Below the pieces are notes generated by a model. The model saw nothing but the letters and a program-made list of their open reading frames with translations. It was not told the origin of the DNA and did not search any database. A stretch of 64,000 bases of DNA from Arcticibacter tournemirensis (lineage in GTDB: Bacteria > Bacteroidota > Bacteroidia > Sphingobacteriales > Sphingobacteriaceae), in contig NZ_VFPL01000001.1 in assembly GCF_006716645.1 (NCBI RefSeq), positions 1,860,001-1,924,000 of the forward strand, in the 5' to 3' direction. This document shows positions 1-8,730 of this stretch, piece by piece; the stretch's first letter is position 1; each line of letters begins with the position of its first letter. The translations under genes and the position numbers were made by a program.

Positions 1-409
1 GATCAGCCATCAAACGGACCAGTTCTGCAAACAGATGCTGGATCTTATCCTTTAACCGCTTACCACGAAAATCGTTAATAGTGCGGAAATCAGGGGTACT
101 GTTGCCTGATAGCCACATGAAGTGGATATTTTCCTGCAGGGCCTGAGCCATCTTTCGACAAGAATAAATATTACAGAAGTAACTGTAGAAAAGTACTTTA
201 ATTAGCATTCTGGGATGAAAGCTGCTGGTACCGCCGCCTTTATATCCTGAAAGAATATCATCGATATTAAGTGATTCAACAACTTGGTTAACAATACGGA
301 CAGGATGATCTGATGGAATCCGATCCCCTATGTTCGAGGGAAAAAGCACAACCTGCTGCGAGGTTAACGCCTTAAAATGTACATTTGATCTTGTTTTCAT
401 TAGCACCAT
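1..409 (-). CDS. IS1182-type transposase, 5' part (runs off window)
   Basis: Reading the minus strand from the ATG at 409 (or the in-frame ATG at 400) gives an open frame of about 136 codons that continues past base 1. The protein begins MVLMKTRSNVHFKALTSQ and contains the N-terminal DUF772-type region of IS1182/IS5-like transposases: a proline-framed PSDHPVRIVNQVV segment, then SFHPRMLIKVLFYSYF, then a segment about not finding the target in the field of ST-PDFRTINDFR. The DDE catalytic part would lie outside the window, so intactness cannot be judged. Family assignment rests on remembered motif order. Confidence 0.8.
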   Translation of the reverse strand, partial: MVLMKTRSNVHFKALTSQQVVLFPSNIGDRIPSDHPVRIVNQVVESLNIDDILSGYKGGGTSSFHPRMLIKVLFYSYFCNIYSCRKMAQALQENIHFMWLSGNSTPDFRTINDFRGKRLKDKIQHLFAELVRLMAD

Positions 410-433
410 TAATTTACGAATTAATGGGAAAAC

Positions 434-470
434 AAAAAAGGGTGTCCTTACTTTTTGGACACCCTCTTTT
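434..470. terminator. bidirectional hairpin at the end of the IS1182-type element
   Basis: GGGTGTCC (440-447) and GGACACCC (457-464) form a perfect 8-bp stem with A-rich sequence on the left and a T-run on the right, so it could terminate transcription in both directions. Because such GGTGTCC motifs occur at ends of IS1182-type elements, it may instead be, or include, the terminal inverted repeat. The next gene starts only 28 bp beyond it. Confidence 0.6.
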
Positions 471-491
471 TCTAAATAAAGAGGAGAATAA

Positions 492-1394
492 ATGAAGCGT
501 AAATTGTTTTTATACATTGCCTTATTGACAGCTATCCTGTACACAGGGTGCGGTAAGGACAATAATGGGCAGGGACCCGAGAAGCCTCAGGTAGAGAACC
601 CGGGGTCGTCGAAGACAGATAAAGAAAAGATCACCGGCGCTGCCTGGGAGACGCAGAAACTTTCCGAAGCGATATCCTGGAGATATTGTCCTTTTACCGA
701 TCTTTTTTCTTCCAGACAAAGTGTTACGGTGTTTGACGTCGATTTGAGCCATTCAAAACTGATGGTAGACATCCCTTTTGTGAGAACCGGTGCATTTATT
801 AAGACGAGTGAAGCAGCTGTGAATGTTAAAGCAACGGCTGCGATCAACGGAAGTTATTTTAATACGACAGCAGGTGGCTCTACGGTTTTTTTTAAGAAGA
901 ACGGACAGATCATTACACGTACTGTGAGTGGATTTACTCCTTACCGTGAAAATGCCGGCTTTGCAATTGACAATACCGGAAAGGTGTCGATCGTAAAGCG
1001 ACCTACATCTGGGTGGGAAGCGATCGATCCTTACACATTGCTGGTATCAGGCCCTCTTCTGATGTTCGACGGTAAAGCGATTGAACAAGTGAACGAAACA
1101 TTTACAAAGGAAAGGAACCCCCGGACGGCGGTTGGAATAACGAAAGATAATCATCTGATCGCGGTGGTGGTTGATGGCAGAGCTACTGAGGCCGCCGGGA
1201 TGACAACGCCCGAGTTAGCACTATTGATGGAGGCCTTAGGCTGCCAGTCGGCCATGAACCTTGATGGCGGCGGGTCTTCCACCGCCTGGGTGAAAGGTCG
1301 TGGTGTGGTGAGTTATCCTTCGGACAATAATAAATTTGACCACGATGGTGAACGGGCTGTAGCGACGGTTATTTCCTTTATCATGAAGGACTGA
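492..1394 (+). CDS. phosphodiester glycosidase family (NAGPA-like) lipoprotein
   Basis: A 300-residue protein with a lipoprotein signal ending in LYTGC (Cys20), so probably membrane-anchored outside the cytoplasm. The body matches the NAGPA/DUF2233 phosphodiester glycosidase fold: AAINGSYFNTTAG near residue 117, the NPRTAVGI segment near 210, and the hallmark MNLDGGGSSTAW near 257 close to the C-terminus. Family members uncover GlcNAc-phosphodiester or act on exopolysaccharide; the substrate here is unknown. It is the first gene after the IS end and has an unusually clear Shine-Dalgarno, GAGGAG at 480-485. It may share a transcript with the next two exported proteins. Confidence 0.85.
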   Translation: MKRKLFLYIALLTAILYTGCGKDNNGQGPEKPQVENPGSSKTDKEKITGAAWETQKLSEAISWRYCPFTDLFSSRQSVTVFDVDLSHSKLMVDIPFVRTGAFIKTSEAAVNVKATAAINGSYFNTTAGGSTVFFKKNGQIITRTVSGFTPYRENAGFAIDNTGKVSIVKRPTSGWEAIDPYTLLVSGPLLMFDGKAIEQVNETFTKERNPRTAVGITKDNHLIAVVVDGRATEAAGMTTPELALLMEALGCQSAMNLDGGGSSTAWVKGRGVVSYPSDNNKFDHDGERAVATVISFIMKD

Positions 1395-1438
1395 CAAAGT
1401 TGTTTTTGTATTTTAATTTATACTTTATTTTATAAACC

Positions 1439-2383
1439 ATGAGATCGACTTTTTTTGCTTTTCTATTTTTGGCAATAAGCAGCGTTATGACGGCTTTTTC
1501 TGCAGTGCCGGCAGATAAAGGCACTCCAAAACCTTTAAGGGTTGGATATTCAGTTACTCTTACCGGTGTCACTCCCGAGAAAATGAAATATGCCAAATCA
1601 GTGGGGGTGGATTGTATTGAAACCAGTTTCGCTGCTTTTATTGATAAACAGACACTCAGCTTTAAATTCAGTGCCGCAGAGATGACGGAAAAGGTGAAAC
1701 AGGCAAAAAAAGCGGCAGATGATGCCGGGATAGAAATCTGGTCGGTACATATGCCGTTCGGTGAGGAAATTGATATATCCCTGGCGGATGAGAGCCAACG
1801 CCGCAAGGTCGTTGAGCTGCACTCACGGATACTTGAGTTTTGCCGTATCCTGCAACCTAAAGTCATCCTGTTTCACCCAAGCTGGTACCTGCGTTTGAAT
1901 GAACGCGAACTACGTAAGTCGCGCATGATTGAATCAGCCCTTGAACTAAATAAAAAAGTAAAGGATATTCACGCGATCATGGTTATCGAGAACATGCTTG
2001 GGCCGAAGCTGCAGAAGGATTCGGTATATGAACGTCCTCTATGCCGTTCGGTAGAAGAAACAAAAGAAATTATGGGCCGCCTTCCGGATGACATCTATTC
2101 TGCAATAGATATGAATCATATCAAGAATCCGCAGGACCTTATCCGTGCCATGGGACGACGCTTGAAATCGGTACATATCGCTGATGGAAACGGAGAAAAG
2201 GAATCTCATTTTTTTCCATGTTCCGGCCAGGGGGAGAATAACTGGACCGATATCCTGTCGGCCCTGGAAGAAGCACATTATACCGGTCCTTTTATGTACG
2301 AAAGTCACTTTAAGGATGTAAAGGATATGAAGGAGTGTTACGATTCTTTGTATCAAAAATTTATTACTGCAAAGAATCGTTGA
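1439..2383 (+). CDS. exported sugar phosphate isomerase/epimerase-like TIM barrel
   Basis: This 314-residue protein has an N-terminal hydrophobic signal (residues 1-22, ending SAVPA). The rest reads as an AP-endonuclease-2/xylose isomerase-like TIM barrel: GVDCIETSF, IEIWSVHMPFG, VILFHPSW, IMVIENM, IDMNHIKNP and SVHIADGNGE carry the usual metal-binding Glu, His and Asp positions at strand ends. Such periplasmic members often sit in carbohydrate-use loci of Bacteroidota and may epimerise or isomerise free sugars. It follows the NAGPA-like gene by 44 bp and precedes the DUF218 gene by 23 bp, suggesting an operon. The exact reaction is not deducible. Confidence 0.82.
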   Translation: MRSTFFAFLFLAISSVMTAFSAVPADKGTPKPLRVGYSVTLTGVTPEKMKYAKSVGVDCIETSFAAFIDKQTLSFKFSAAEMTEKVKQAKKAADDAGIEIWSVHMPFGEEIDISLADESQRRKVVELHSRILEFCRILQPKVILFHPSWYLRLNERELRKSRMIESALELNKKVKDIHAIMVIENMLGPKLQKDSVYERPLCRSVEETKEIMGRLPDDIYSAIDMNHIKNPQDLIRAMGRRLKSVHIADGNGEKESHFFPCSGQGENNWTDILSALEEAHYTGPFMYESHFKDVKDMKECYDSLYQKFITAKNR

Positions 2384-2406
2384 AAGACAGGTAAAAATTA
2401 TTTGAA

Positions 2407-3669
2407 ATGTATAGGTTTATAAGAAAAAGCTTCCTTGCTTCAGTTGCAGTAGGAGTAGTGCTGCTGGTGCCGAATCAGCCGGCCCGCGCTCAGAACGAAG
2501 GTGTAAAGACCGCATCGGCTGAATCGCGTATTGCGGCAAAGACTTTTCCCTTGCTCGATGCCATCCGTGAAGACGGCAAAGTGAAGCATATAGTGAGTAA
2601 GGATATTGGTTTTCAGGGCGCTATAGCAAAACGCGGCGGACGGCTGGACAGTGCACTAAATAGCTGCAAAGATGTAGCATGCTATGCCGAAGCTGTACAA
2701 TGGACCCCATCTGAAATGCATGATGCTGCGTCGGCACTTATTAAGCTTTACCAGGAAGAGAAGGCGTTGAGGGAGCTTATAGCGGAGTTAAAGAGAAAAC
2801 ATGCCTATCCACTGTATAAAGAACTGGCTGACACAGCTTTCCTCCGGAGCGCCTGGAACAACTCAGCAAGAGGGATAAATTATATTCTTGATACATACAT
2901 TAAGGGTAAAGCGCCCCGGTATGCGAAAATTGATGCGATAGATTTTGCCCAGGGTGACCCGGAGTTTAAGAAGCAAGTATTCGATTCGTTTACCAGGCTT
3001 AAGGATGCCAGTAAAGGTGGATTGTTCTTTGACCTGCCGCTGAAAGCTGCCTTGTTTGCTTTAATGACTAACGGAAGGGATGAGGCTGCGCGGTATGAAC
3101 CACTCCGTGCAGGAATGAATAAGGCTCCGTTTGAAAAGATAAAGCGTGTTAAATGGGGGGCATATAAATATAGCATGATCCTCGTTCCTGGATTAGGCCC
3201 GGAAACGCCTGGGGTAGTGCTGGATCCGGGCGGGATTAAACGCTGCCAGGAAGCGGTAAAGCGGTTTCGCCAAGGTCTTGCACCTTTTATTGTGGTTTCA
3301 GGTGGTCATGTTCATCCCAACAAAACGCCTTATTGCGAGGCTGTTGAGATGAAAAAGTATCTGACCAAAGAACTGGGGATACCAGATAATGTAGTATTTA
3401 TTGAGCCCCATGCAAGACATACCACTACTAACCTCCGCAACCTGAACAGGATGGTCTACCGCTTTGGCGTACCTGCTACAAAACCGGTGTTAATAGTGAC
3501 GGATACCAGTCAAAGCAGCTATATCGTGAATCGCATGGCGAAAACCGCATTGCGGGATCTGGGATATCTTCCATATCGTGATCTGAAGAAACTTAGTCCG
3601 GAAGATACCCAATATTACCCCGTCCTGAACTCGCTTCAGCCGGATCCTATGGATCCTATGGATCCGTAA
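2407..3669 (+). CDS. exported DUF218 (SanA/ElyC/YdcF-like) protein
   Basis: A 420-residue protein with a signal peptide (cleavage near ARA-Q at residue 29). Residues from about 255 to 395 resemble the DUF218 fold: MILVPGLGPE, then AVKRFRQGLAPFIVVSGGH, a conserved CEAVEMKKYL helix, the ARHTTTNLRN segment and a final VTDTSQSSY. DUF218 proteins are linked to envelope polysaccharide or vancomycin-barrier functions in other bacteria. The N-terminal 220 residues are helical and not recognised. The C-terminus ends DPMDPMDP, encoded by a 9-bp tandem repeat at 3642-3665. Probably co-transcribed with the two genes before it. Confidence 0.8.
   Translation: MYRFIRKSFLASVAVGVVLLVPNQPARAQNEGVKTASAESRIAAKTFPLLDAIREDGKVKHIVSKDIGFQGAIAKRGGRLDSALNSCKDVACYAEAVQWTPSEMHDAASALIKLYQEEKALRELIAELKRKHAYPLYKELADTAFLRSAWNNSARGINYILDTYIKGKAPRYAKIDAIDFAQGDPEFKKQVFDSFTRLKDASKGGLFFDLPLKAALFALMTNGRDEAARYEPLRAGMNKAPFEKIKRVKWGAYKYSMILVPGLGPETPGVVLDPGGIKRCQEAVKRFRQGLAPFIVVSGGHVHPNKTPYCEAVEMKKYLTKELGIPDNVVFIEPHARHTTTNLRNLNRMVYRFGVPATKPVLIVTDTSQSSYIVNRMAKTALRDLGYLPYRDLKKLSPEDTQYYPVLNSLQPDPMDPMDP
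3642..3665 (+). repeat. 9-bp tandem repeat at the 3' end of the DUF218 gene
   Basis: GGATCCTAT occurs twice in tandem (3642-3650, 3651-3659), followed by a partial GGATCC (3660-3665) and then the TAA stop. The unit length is a multiple of three, so copy-number change would keep the frame and only lengthen the Asp-Pro-Met tail. Confidence 0.9.
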
Positions 3670-3815
3670 AGGGGAATTTATTGGTACGATGTTTTGGAGG
3701 GCTAAAGGGTGGTTGTATTTGTAATCTTTTGATTTTTGCTGAAACAACGATTTAACTTGTAATTTTTTCTATAAGTTTGAGTCTATGTAATAATTTACAT
3801 ACAGCACCGAGACTT

Positions 3816-5171
3816 ATGCAATTAAAACACGCTTCAGTTCTGGTTATCGATGATGATCCGGATGTTCTTACGGCCGTTCGGCTGTTGCTTAAACCCAAGG
3901 TAAGGGAGATTGTAACGGACAAAAATCCGGAGAATATACCTTCGCTGTTAGGGGCGAAGAAGTATGATCTTATTCTGCTGGACATGAACTTTAAGAGCTC
4001 GATCAATACCGGCAATGAGGGGCTGTTCTGGTTAGGTAAGGTAAAGCAATTGCATCCTCAGGCTTCTGTAATTATGATTACCGCTTACGGGGGGATTGAT
4101 CTTGCCGTGCGTTCATTGAAGGAAGGAGCGTCTGACTTTGTGGTGAAGCCCTGGCAGAATGAAAAGCTGCTTGTGACCATTGAAGAGTCTTTGGAACAAC
4201 ACGGAAAGGCTCCGGGCCGCCGGAAGGCATCTCAGCCGGAAGAAGATTCCATTCCTGTTATCGGCGAATCGGAGGTTATGGACGATATCTTTTATAAGAT
4301 AAAGAAGATTGCCCCAACTGATGCCAATATCCTGATCCTGGGTGAGAATGGTACCGGAAAGGACCTGATAGCGCAGGCTATTCATCGCCAGTCGCTTCGA
4401 AAGGACAAGCCATTTATAAAGGTGGATGTAGGTGCTTTGACAGAAAGCTTGTTTGAAAGCGAGCTGTTTGGCCATAAGAAAGGGGCATTTACCGACGCCC
4501 GTGAGGACCGAACTGGTCGGTTTGAAGCAGCGAACGGAGGGACCCTTTTTCTTGATGAAATTGGTAATATTAGTTTACAGCAACAGGCCAAGCTCTTAAG
4601 CGTTTTACAGAACAGGCAGATACAGAAGTTAGGCAGTAACGATCCTATCCCCGTTGATATCCGGCTTATTTGCGCTACGAATGTTCCGCTGCAGGAGCTT
4701 GCAAGTGACAGCCGTTTCCGCAAGGATTTGATCTACCGTATCAATACTGTAGAAATAATGGTCCCGCCTTTACGGAAAAGAGGGAATGATATTGTTCTGA
4801 TCGCGAAGCATTTTATCAAAGTATACAGCAGTAAGTATATGAAAGCGCTGCCCGAACTGGATAATAGGGCCATAGACAAGCTGATGCAATATCATTTCCC
4901 AGGCAATGTACGCGAACTGCAGTACACTATAGAGCGGGCGGTAATTATGGCAGAGGGTAGTTGTCTTACTGCTTCCGATCTTATTTTCTCGCCCATTGAG
5001 TCGGTTAGCAGTAAAGTGCAGCAGGAAGAGGATACCAATCTCGAGAATCTGGAGAAGAATACCATTATGCGCGTGATTGAGAAGCACCAGGGAAATATTA
5101 GCCGTGCCGCTAAGGAACTTGGCATCACCCGTACGGCCTTATACAGAAGATTAAGTAAGTATGATATTTAG
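3816..5171 (+). CDS. sigma-54-dependent response regulator (NtrC family)
   Basis: A 451-residue regulator using ATG 3816; a TTG at 3777 would extend the frame, but that extension overlaps a TAAGTTTG promoter-like box (3772-3779) and adds unconserved residues. Domains: receiver (residues about 5-125, phospho-acceptor Asp56 in LILLDM, Lys in VKPW), AAA+ module (Walker A GENGTGKD near 176, Walker B LFLDEIGN), and a Fis-type HTH at the C-terminus (ISRAAKELGITRTALYRRL). The sigma-54 contact loop reads GAFTDA rather than the usual GAFTGA (4482-4499). The next gene is a membrane histidine kinase, its likely partner. It would activate sigma-54 promoters on phosphorylation. Confidence 0.92.
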   Translation: MQLKHASVLVIDDDPDVLTAVRLLLKPKVREIVTDKNPENIPSLLGAKKYDLILLDMNFKSSINTGNEGLFWLGKVKQLHPQASVIMITAYGGIDLAVRSLKEGASDFVVKPWQNEKLLVTIEESLEQHGKAPGRRKASQPEEDSIPVIGESEVMDDIFYKIKKIAPTDANILILGENGTGKDLIAQAIHRQSLRKDKPFIKVDVGALTESLFESELFGHKKGAFTDAREDRTGRFEAANGGTLFLDEIGNISLQQQAKLLSVLQNRQIQKLGSNDPIPVDIRLICATNVPLQELASDSRFRKDLIYRINTVEIMVPPLRKRGNDIVLIAKHFIKVYSSKYMKALPELDNRAIDKLMQYHFPGNVRELQYTIERAVIMAEGSCLTASDLIFSPIESVSSKVQQEEDTNLENLEKNTIMRVIEKHQGNISRAAKELGITRTALYRRLSKYDI

Positions 5172-5180
5172 GGGGGCTAG

Positions 5181-5320
5181 GGTTGTGGGTTGCAGGTTGC
5201 AGGTTGCAGGAAAAAGGTGTTGCTCTCAACACACAACTCACAACCCGAAGTAATTCATAACCCATAACCCATAATTCATAACATATAACTCATAACACTC
5301 ACAACCCACAACCCACATCC
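5181..5320 (+). repeat. heptanucleotide-period array between regulator and kinase
   Basis: The left part is GGTTGTG followed by three GGTTGCA units (5181-5208). The right part runs CATAACC, CATAACC, CATAATT, CATAACA, TATAACT, CATAACA (5256-5297), then after a 2-nt slip CACAACC, CACAACC, CACATCC (5300-5320). The right units are near reverse complements of the left ones, and GGGTTGTGGGTTG (5180-5192) pairs perfectly with CAACCCACAACCC (5302-5314). Confidence 0.9.
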
Positions 5321-5322
5321 CC

Positions 5323-6660
5323 ATGCTCAGGATTCAATGGAGAATAATATTCAGGGTACTACTGCTCTTTGTTTTTATAAGTGCTGTGTCGTGGGTAATA
5401 GTTAAGGACTGGTACAGCTATTTGTTTTTACTGATCCCGGTTGTTATTTACCTCATATATGATTTATGCAGATCGCAGCTGCAGGTATATAATGAAATAA
5501 ACGACTTTGTAGAAGCTGTTCATTACAGGGATTTTTCCAGAAACTTCGATATCCGGCATGCCCCTTCAAATCTTAAGCCTTTACGTAAGGGGTTTAATTC
5601 TATTAATTCAATTTTAAAACAGATTTCGCGGGAGAAGGAGACACAGTATCAATATCTTCAGCAAATACTCGAGATGATTGAAACAGGTATCGTGTCGTAT
5701 GAAGAAGGGGAAGGAGAGGTACTGTGGATGAATGAATCGCTTAAGAAGATGTTAAAGTTGCCTTATCTTAAAACCATTCATTCCTTACTTAAAAGAGACG
5801 GTCATTTATACGACGAAATACTCACGTTAGGCCCAGGAGAAAGCAGGATCGTTTCGATCCATCCCGAAGCGGCGTCTTTTAAGATCCTGTTATCGGCCAC
5901 GGCATTTCAGACCGAGGGCAGGAAGTTTAAGCTTATCGCTTTTCAGAATATTAATGAGGCGCTTGATGAAACGGAAGCAAAAGCATGGCAAAAACTTTTG
6001 AGTGTGCTAACTCATGAGATCATGAATTCTGTGGCGCCTATATCATCGCTGGCTGATACACTAAAGACCCGGCTGGAAGGTTCCCTTTCTAATCCCGCCG
6101 AAGATCCATGTACCACGGAGGATATAAGGGTTGGGATTGAAGCGATTAAGCGAAGGAGCGAGGGGCTGCTGAAATTTGCAGAAACATACAGGACCCTCAA
6201 TAAGATAACAACGCTTAATCTTAAGACGATTTATGTCCGCGATTTATTTGAGAATTTGTATCAGTTGATGCAGCCAACTCTCGATAATAAGAATATCGAG
6301 ATGGATATTATATTAAAAGATCCGGGCTTACAGGTGGAGGCTGATACTAACCTGATTGAGCAGGTGCTTATAAATTTGGTTGTAAACGCAATTGACGCTG
6401 TTAAGGAGCGTCCGAATCCGCTGATCTCACTTTCCGGCAGTCTTTCAACCGGAAAGAAAACCACCATTCAGGTAGCCGACAATGGATGCGGTATTTCTCC
6501 GGAGATACAGGAACAGATTTTCGTGCCTTTTTTCAGTACAAAGAAAACCGGCAGCGGAATAGGTTTAAGTTTATGTAAACAAATCATGCTTTTACATAAA
6601 GGAAACATCCAGGTGCAATCGCGGGAAGGGGAGGGAAGCGTATTTCTACTTCAATTTTAA
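5323..6660 (+). CDS. membrane sensor histidine kinase (NtrB/NtrY-like)
   Basis: A 445-residue kinase, probable partner of the NtrC-type regulator just upstream. Two hydrophobic helices (about 8-27 and 30-46) with almost no loop anchor it. A PAS-like region follows (about 110-215), then the dimerisation domain with His231 in LLSVLTHEIMNSVAPI, and a HATPase domain with N box LINLVVNAIDAV, G1 box VADNGCGIS and G2 box GSGIGLSL. There is no periplasmic sensor, so the signal is membrane-borne or cytoplasmic. The start lies directly after a heptad repeat array, leaving little room for its own promoter, so co-transcription with the regulator is likely. Confidence 0.9.
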   Translation: MLRIQWRIIFRVLLLFVFISAVSWVIVKDWYSYLFLLIPVVIYLIYDLCRSQLQVYNEINDFVEAVHYRDFSRNFDIRHAPSNLKPLRKGFNSINSILKQISREKETQYQYLQQILEMIETGIVSYEEGEGEVLWMNESLKKMLKLPYLKTIHSLLKRDGHLYDEILTLGPGESRIVSIHPEAASFKILLSATAFQTEGRKFKLIAFQNINEALDETEAKAWQKLLSVLTHEIMNSVAPISSLADTLKTRLEGSLSNPAEDPCTTEDIRVGIEAIKRRSEGLLKFAETYRTLNKITTLNLKTIYVRDLFENLYQLMQPTLDNKNIEMDIILKDPGLQVEADTNLIEQVLINLVVNAIDAVKERPNPLISLSGSLSTGKKTTIQVADNGCGISPEIQEQIFVPFFSTKKTGSGIGLSLCKQIMLLHKGNIQVQSREGEGSVFLLQF

Positions 6661-6807
6661 AAAAAAAATTATTTTAAGATAATTCTTCTTATATTGGAGC
6701 AAAATTTATACGTCTGTCTGAAAGAAAAGTATATTAGTTCATATATTCTCCTCAAATAATAAATAAGATCATTACTCCATTCCCCCAACTCTCAAACAAT
6801 TACTAGA

Positions 6808-7158
6808 ATGAAAATTTTCGTGGCGAGTCTGCCTTTTAAATTAGAAGAAAACGATATTAGGGAGACTTTTGAAGAATACGGTGAAGTATCTTCAGTAAAA
6901 CTTGTACTTGATAAAGAAACCGGTCGCAAGAAAGGTTTCGGTTTCGTTGAAATGCCAGATGATGAACAGGCAAAGAAAGCAATTGAGGACCTGAACGGCC
7001 TTGAAATTTATGGCAGGGCTATCGCGGTAACTCAGGCTGAAGAAAAAGCAGGCGGCAGTCGCAGAAGCGGCGGCGGCTACGGTAGCAACCGTGGTGGTGG
7101 CTATAACCGTGGCGGCTATAACAAGGGCTACCAGGACAGAGGCTCTGACCAGCACTAA
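6808..7158 (+). CDS. glycine-rich RNA-binding protein (single RRM)
   Basis: A 116-residue protein with one RNA recognition motif (residues 1-78): RNP2 is IFVASL (3-8) and RNP1 is KGFGFVEM (42-49), with the aromatic residues needed for RNA stacking. Residues 82-112 are a Gly/Arg/Tyr-rich tail. This is the common Bacteroidota RRM protein, a likely global RNA binder in phyla that lack Hfq. It is monocistronic: about 150 bp of AT-rich leader precedes it and a hairpin terminator follows. The exact RNA targets are unknown. Confidence 0.93.
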   Translation: MKIFVASLPFKLEENDIRETFEEYGEVSSVKLVLDKETGRKKGFGFVEMPDDEQAKKAIEDLNGLEIYGRAIAVTQAEEKAGGSRRSGGGYGSNRGGGYNRGGYNKGYQDRGSDQH

Positions 7159-7209
7159 ACAGACAACTTAAAGAGGATTCGTTAAGAGCCCTCTGCCTTA
7201 TTATAATGT

Positions 7210-7245
7210 ATTCTTATCCGATTTTTCGGATAAGAATTTCTTTTG
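7210..7245 (+). terminator. rho-independent terminator after the RRM gene
   Basis: ATTCTTATCCG (7210-7220) and CGGATAAGAAT (7227-7237) form a perfect 11-bp stem with a 6-nt loop, followed by the T-rich TTCTTTT. Confidence 0.85.
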
Positions 7246-7417
7246 TTATCCTTATTCTTTTTTCACTTTTTTCGTTGCTTTCGGCCTGAATCTGCCTTTT
7301 TATCTTTTATTAAGGATGTGTAAACTGGAGGATAAATTTTCGTTAAAAATTTGCCTCAGGAGATGTTACAGTTTATTATTATTTCCTTAGCTTAGTAAAA
7401 AGGTTTAAACAGACGAT

Positions 7418-8041
7418 TTGAGAAAAAAAGTTTACAATATTCAGGAATTGTGGGTGCAAATTGTTGAAGAAAGTGATTCTAAAGCTTTTGAAAGCCTTTT
7501 TTATGCTTTAAATCCACGTCTGATTAAGTTTTGTCTTTTTTATGTGCATAAAAAGGAGGTAGCTGAAGAGATTGTATCCGACACCTTTGTGAAGAGCTGG
7601 ATGCAAAGAGGCGAATTATCCCACGTTAAAAACGCGGAAACCTATCTGTTTATCGCAGTCAAAAATCAGGCTTTAAACTATATAAAGCGTTTTTCGAGCA
7701 TTCATATGGTTGCGATCGATGAGAGTACGGTTCAACTGGTTGATGCCTATCGTCCCGACCGGGAAATGGAAAAGAGGGAGCTAATATTCAGGCTGGACCA
7801 GGCTATTGAATCGCTTCCACAGCAATGCCGCATAATTTTTCGCCTCGTTAAAGATGAGGGAATGAAATATAAGGAGGTGGCGGAGATATTGGGGATATCA
7901 CCCCGCACTGTTCACACGCAGTTGTTCAGGGCAATGAAAAAACTGAATGCGGAGATGACCCCCTATGTTAAGTCGGATAATAATCCTCTTTCTATCCATA
8001 TCACCCTGTCTGCTGTCCTTGTTTTTTTGATTTTGTTGTAA
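7418..8041 (+). CDS. ECF RNA polymerase sigma factor
   Basis: A 207-residue ECF sigma factor. Region 2 covers about 19-66 (FESLFYALNPRLIKFCLFYV, then VAEEIVSDTFVKSW) and region 4 about 134-177 (LPQQCRIIFRLVKDEGMKYKE, then ILGISPRTVHTQLFRAMKKL). The only plausible start is TTG 7418, since a stop lies four codons upstream and no in-frame ATG precedes region 2. The protein ends in a strongly hydrophobic tail, ITLSAVLVFLILL, which could be membrane-associated. Its partner is probably the FecR-type anti-sigma factor at 9172, and its target the susC operon, but a minus-strand gene separates sigma from FecR, which is unusual. Confidence 0.9.
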   Translation: MRKKVYNIQELWVQIVEESDSKAFESLFYALNPRLIKFCLFYVHKKEVAEEIVSDTFVKSWMQRGELSHVKNAETYLFIAVKNQALNYIKRFSSIHMVAIDESTVQLVDAYRPDREMEKRELIFRLDQAIESLPQQCRIIFRLVKDEGMKYKEVAEILGISPRTVHTQLFRAMKKLNAEMTPYVKSDNNPLSIHITLSAVLVFLILL

Positions 8042-8070
8042 GTTGTAATAAGGTTCTGCTACATTGCTTT

Positions 8071-8730
8071 TTAATCATTAAACCAAAAAGATCTTTGTAC
8101 ATCTTTAACGTATTTATTCATATGCTTATAACCTTTATTAGTCAATAGAAAAGACACATTTATATGATTGGCCCATTTTATTATACAGAAGCTTTGCCTA
8201 AGTATATATTTTTCCTTATATATTGCTTTCGGATCATTGGAAGGGTATATGATAACATGTTGTGCGTTAAATACCTTTTTAGCTTTCTCTTGAGGCCAGT
8301 ATTTTATTATCTTATCTAGTTCTTCCATTTGTTCGGGCGTGGTATTTTTAAATGGATTTCCTATTCTTAAGCTGAGCCTAAGTCTGTTAAAAGTACTTGA
8401 TGGTATTTCTTCTTCCAACTTGTTTATACCCGATCTTGGTAATACAGCCGGACATTCTATGAATAAAATACATTCTCCATCTTTATGAGTCCATACGGAC
8501 GTCAGAAGATTACCTACTCCTCTTATTAATTCAAGAGGGTCTTCGGGATGCTTAAGGATTATTCGGTCAGGAGACCTTGTGTAATTCTTTGGAACTTTGT
8601 AAGTTAATTCAATAGTTCTTGTCGCTATATCCAATCTTGAATCTTGCTTTTTAATCGTTGTTACTTGATCGGTCTGCCCATAAACTATGGTAGAGAATAA
8701 AATAAAGAATATTTTTAGCGTTCCCTTCAT
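8071..8730 (-). CDS. hypothetical exported protein (219 aa)
   Basis: I do not recognise this protein. It begins MKGTLKIFFILFSTIVYGQ, a clear signal peptide with a Bacteroidota-style cleavage before Gln, so it is probably periplasmic. The rest is a soluble mixed-charge sequence without lipobox, membrane segment or repeat. The gene is convergent with the ECF sigma gene (29 bp between stops) and looks more AT-rich than its neighbours. Its position between a sigma factor and its presumed anti-sigma gene suggests an inserted accessory gene rather than a member of the relay, but a regulatory role cannot be excluded. Confidence 0.7.
   Translation of the reverse strand: MKGTLKIFFILFSTIVYGQTDQVTTIKKQDSRLDIATRTIELTYKVPKNYTRSPDRIILKHPEDPLELIRGVGNLLTSVWTHKDGECILFIECPAVLPRSGINKLEEEIPSSTFNRLRLSLRIGNPFKNTTPEQMEELDKIIKYWPQEKAKKVFNAQHVIIYPSNDPKAIYKEKYILRQSFCIIKWANHINVSFLLTNKGYKHMNKYVKDVQRSFWFND

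Noticed and set aside
3777-3815. TTG-initiated N-terminal extension of the NtrC-type regulator
   Set aside because: The TTG overlaps a TAAGTTTG promoter-like box, and the receiver domain begins normally right after ATG 3816.
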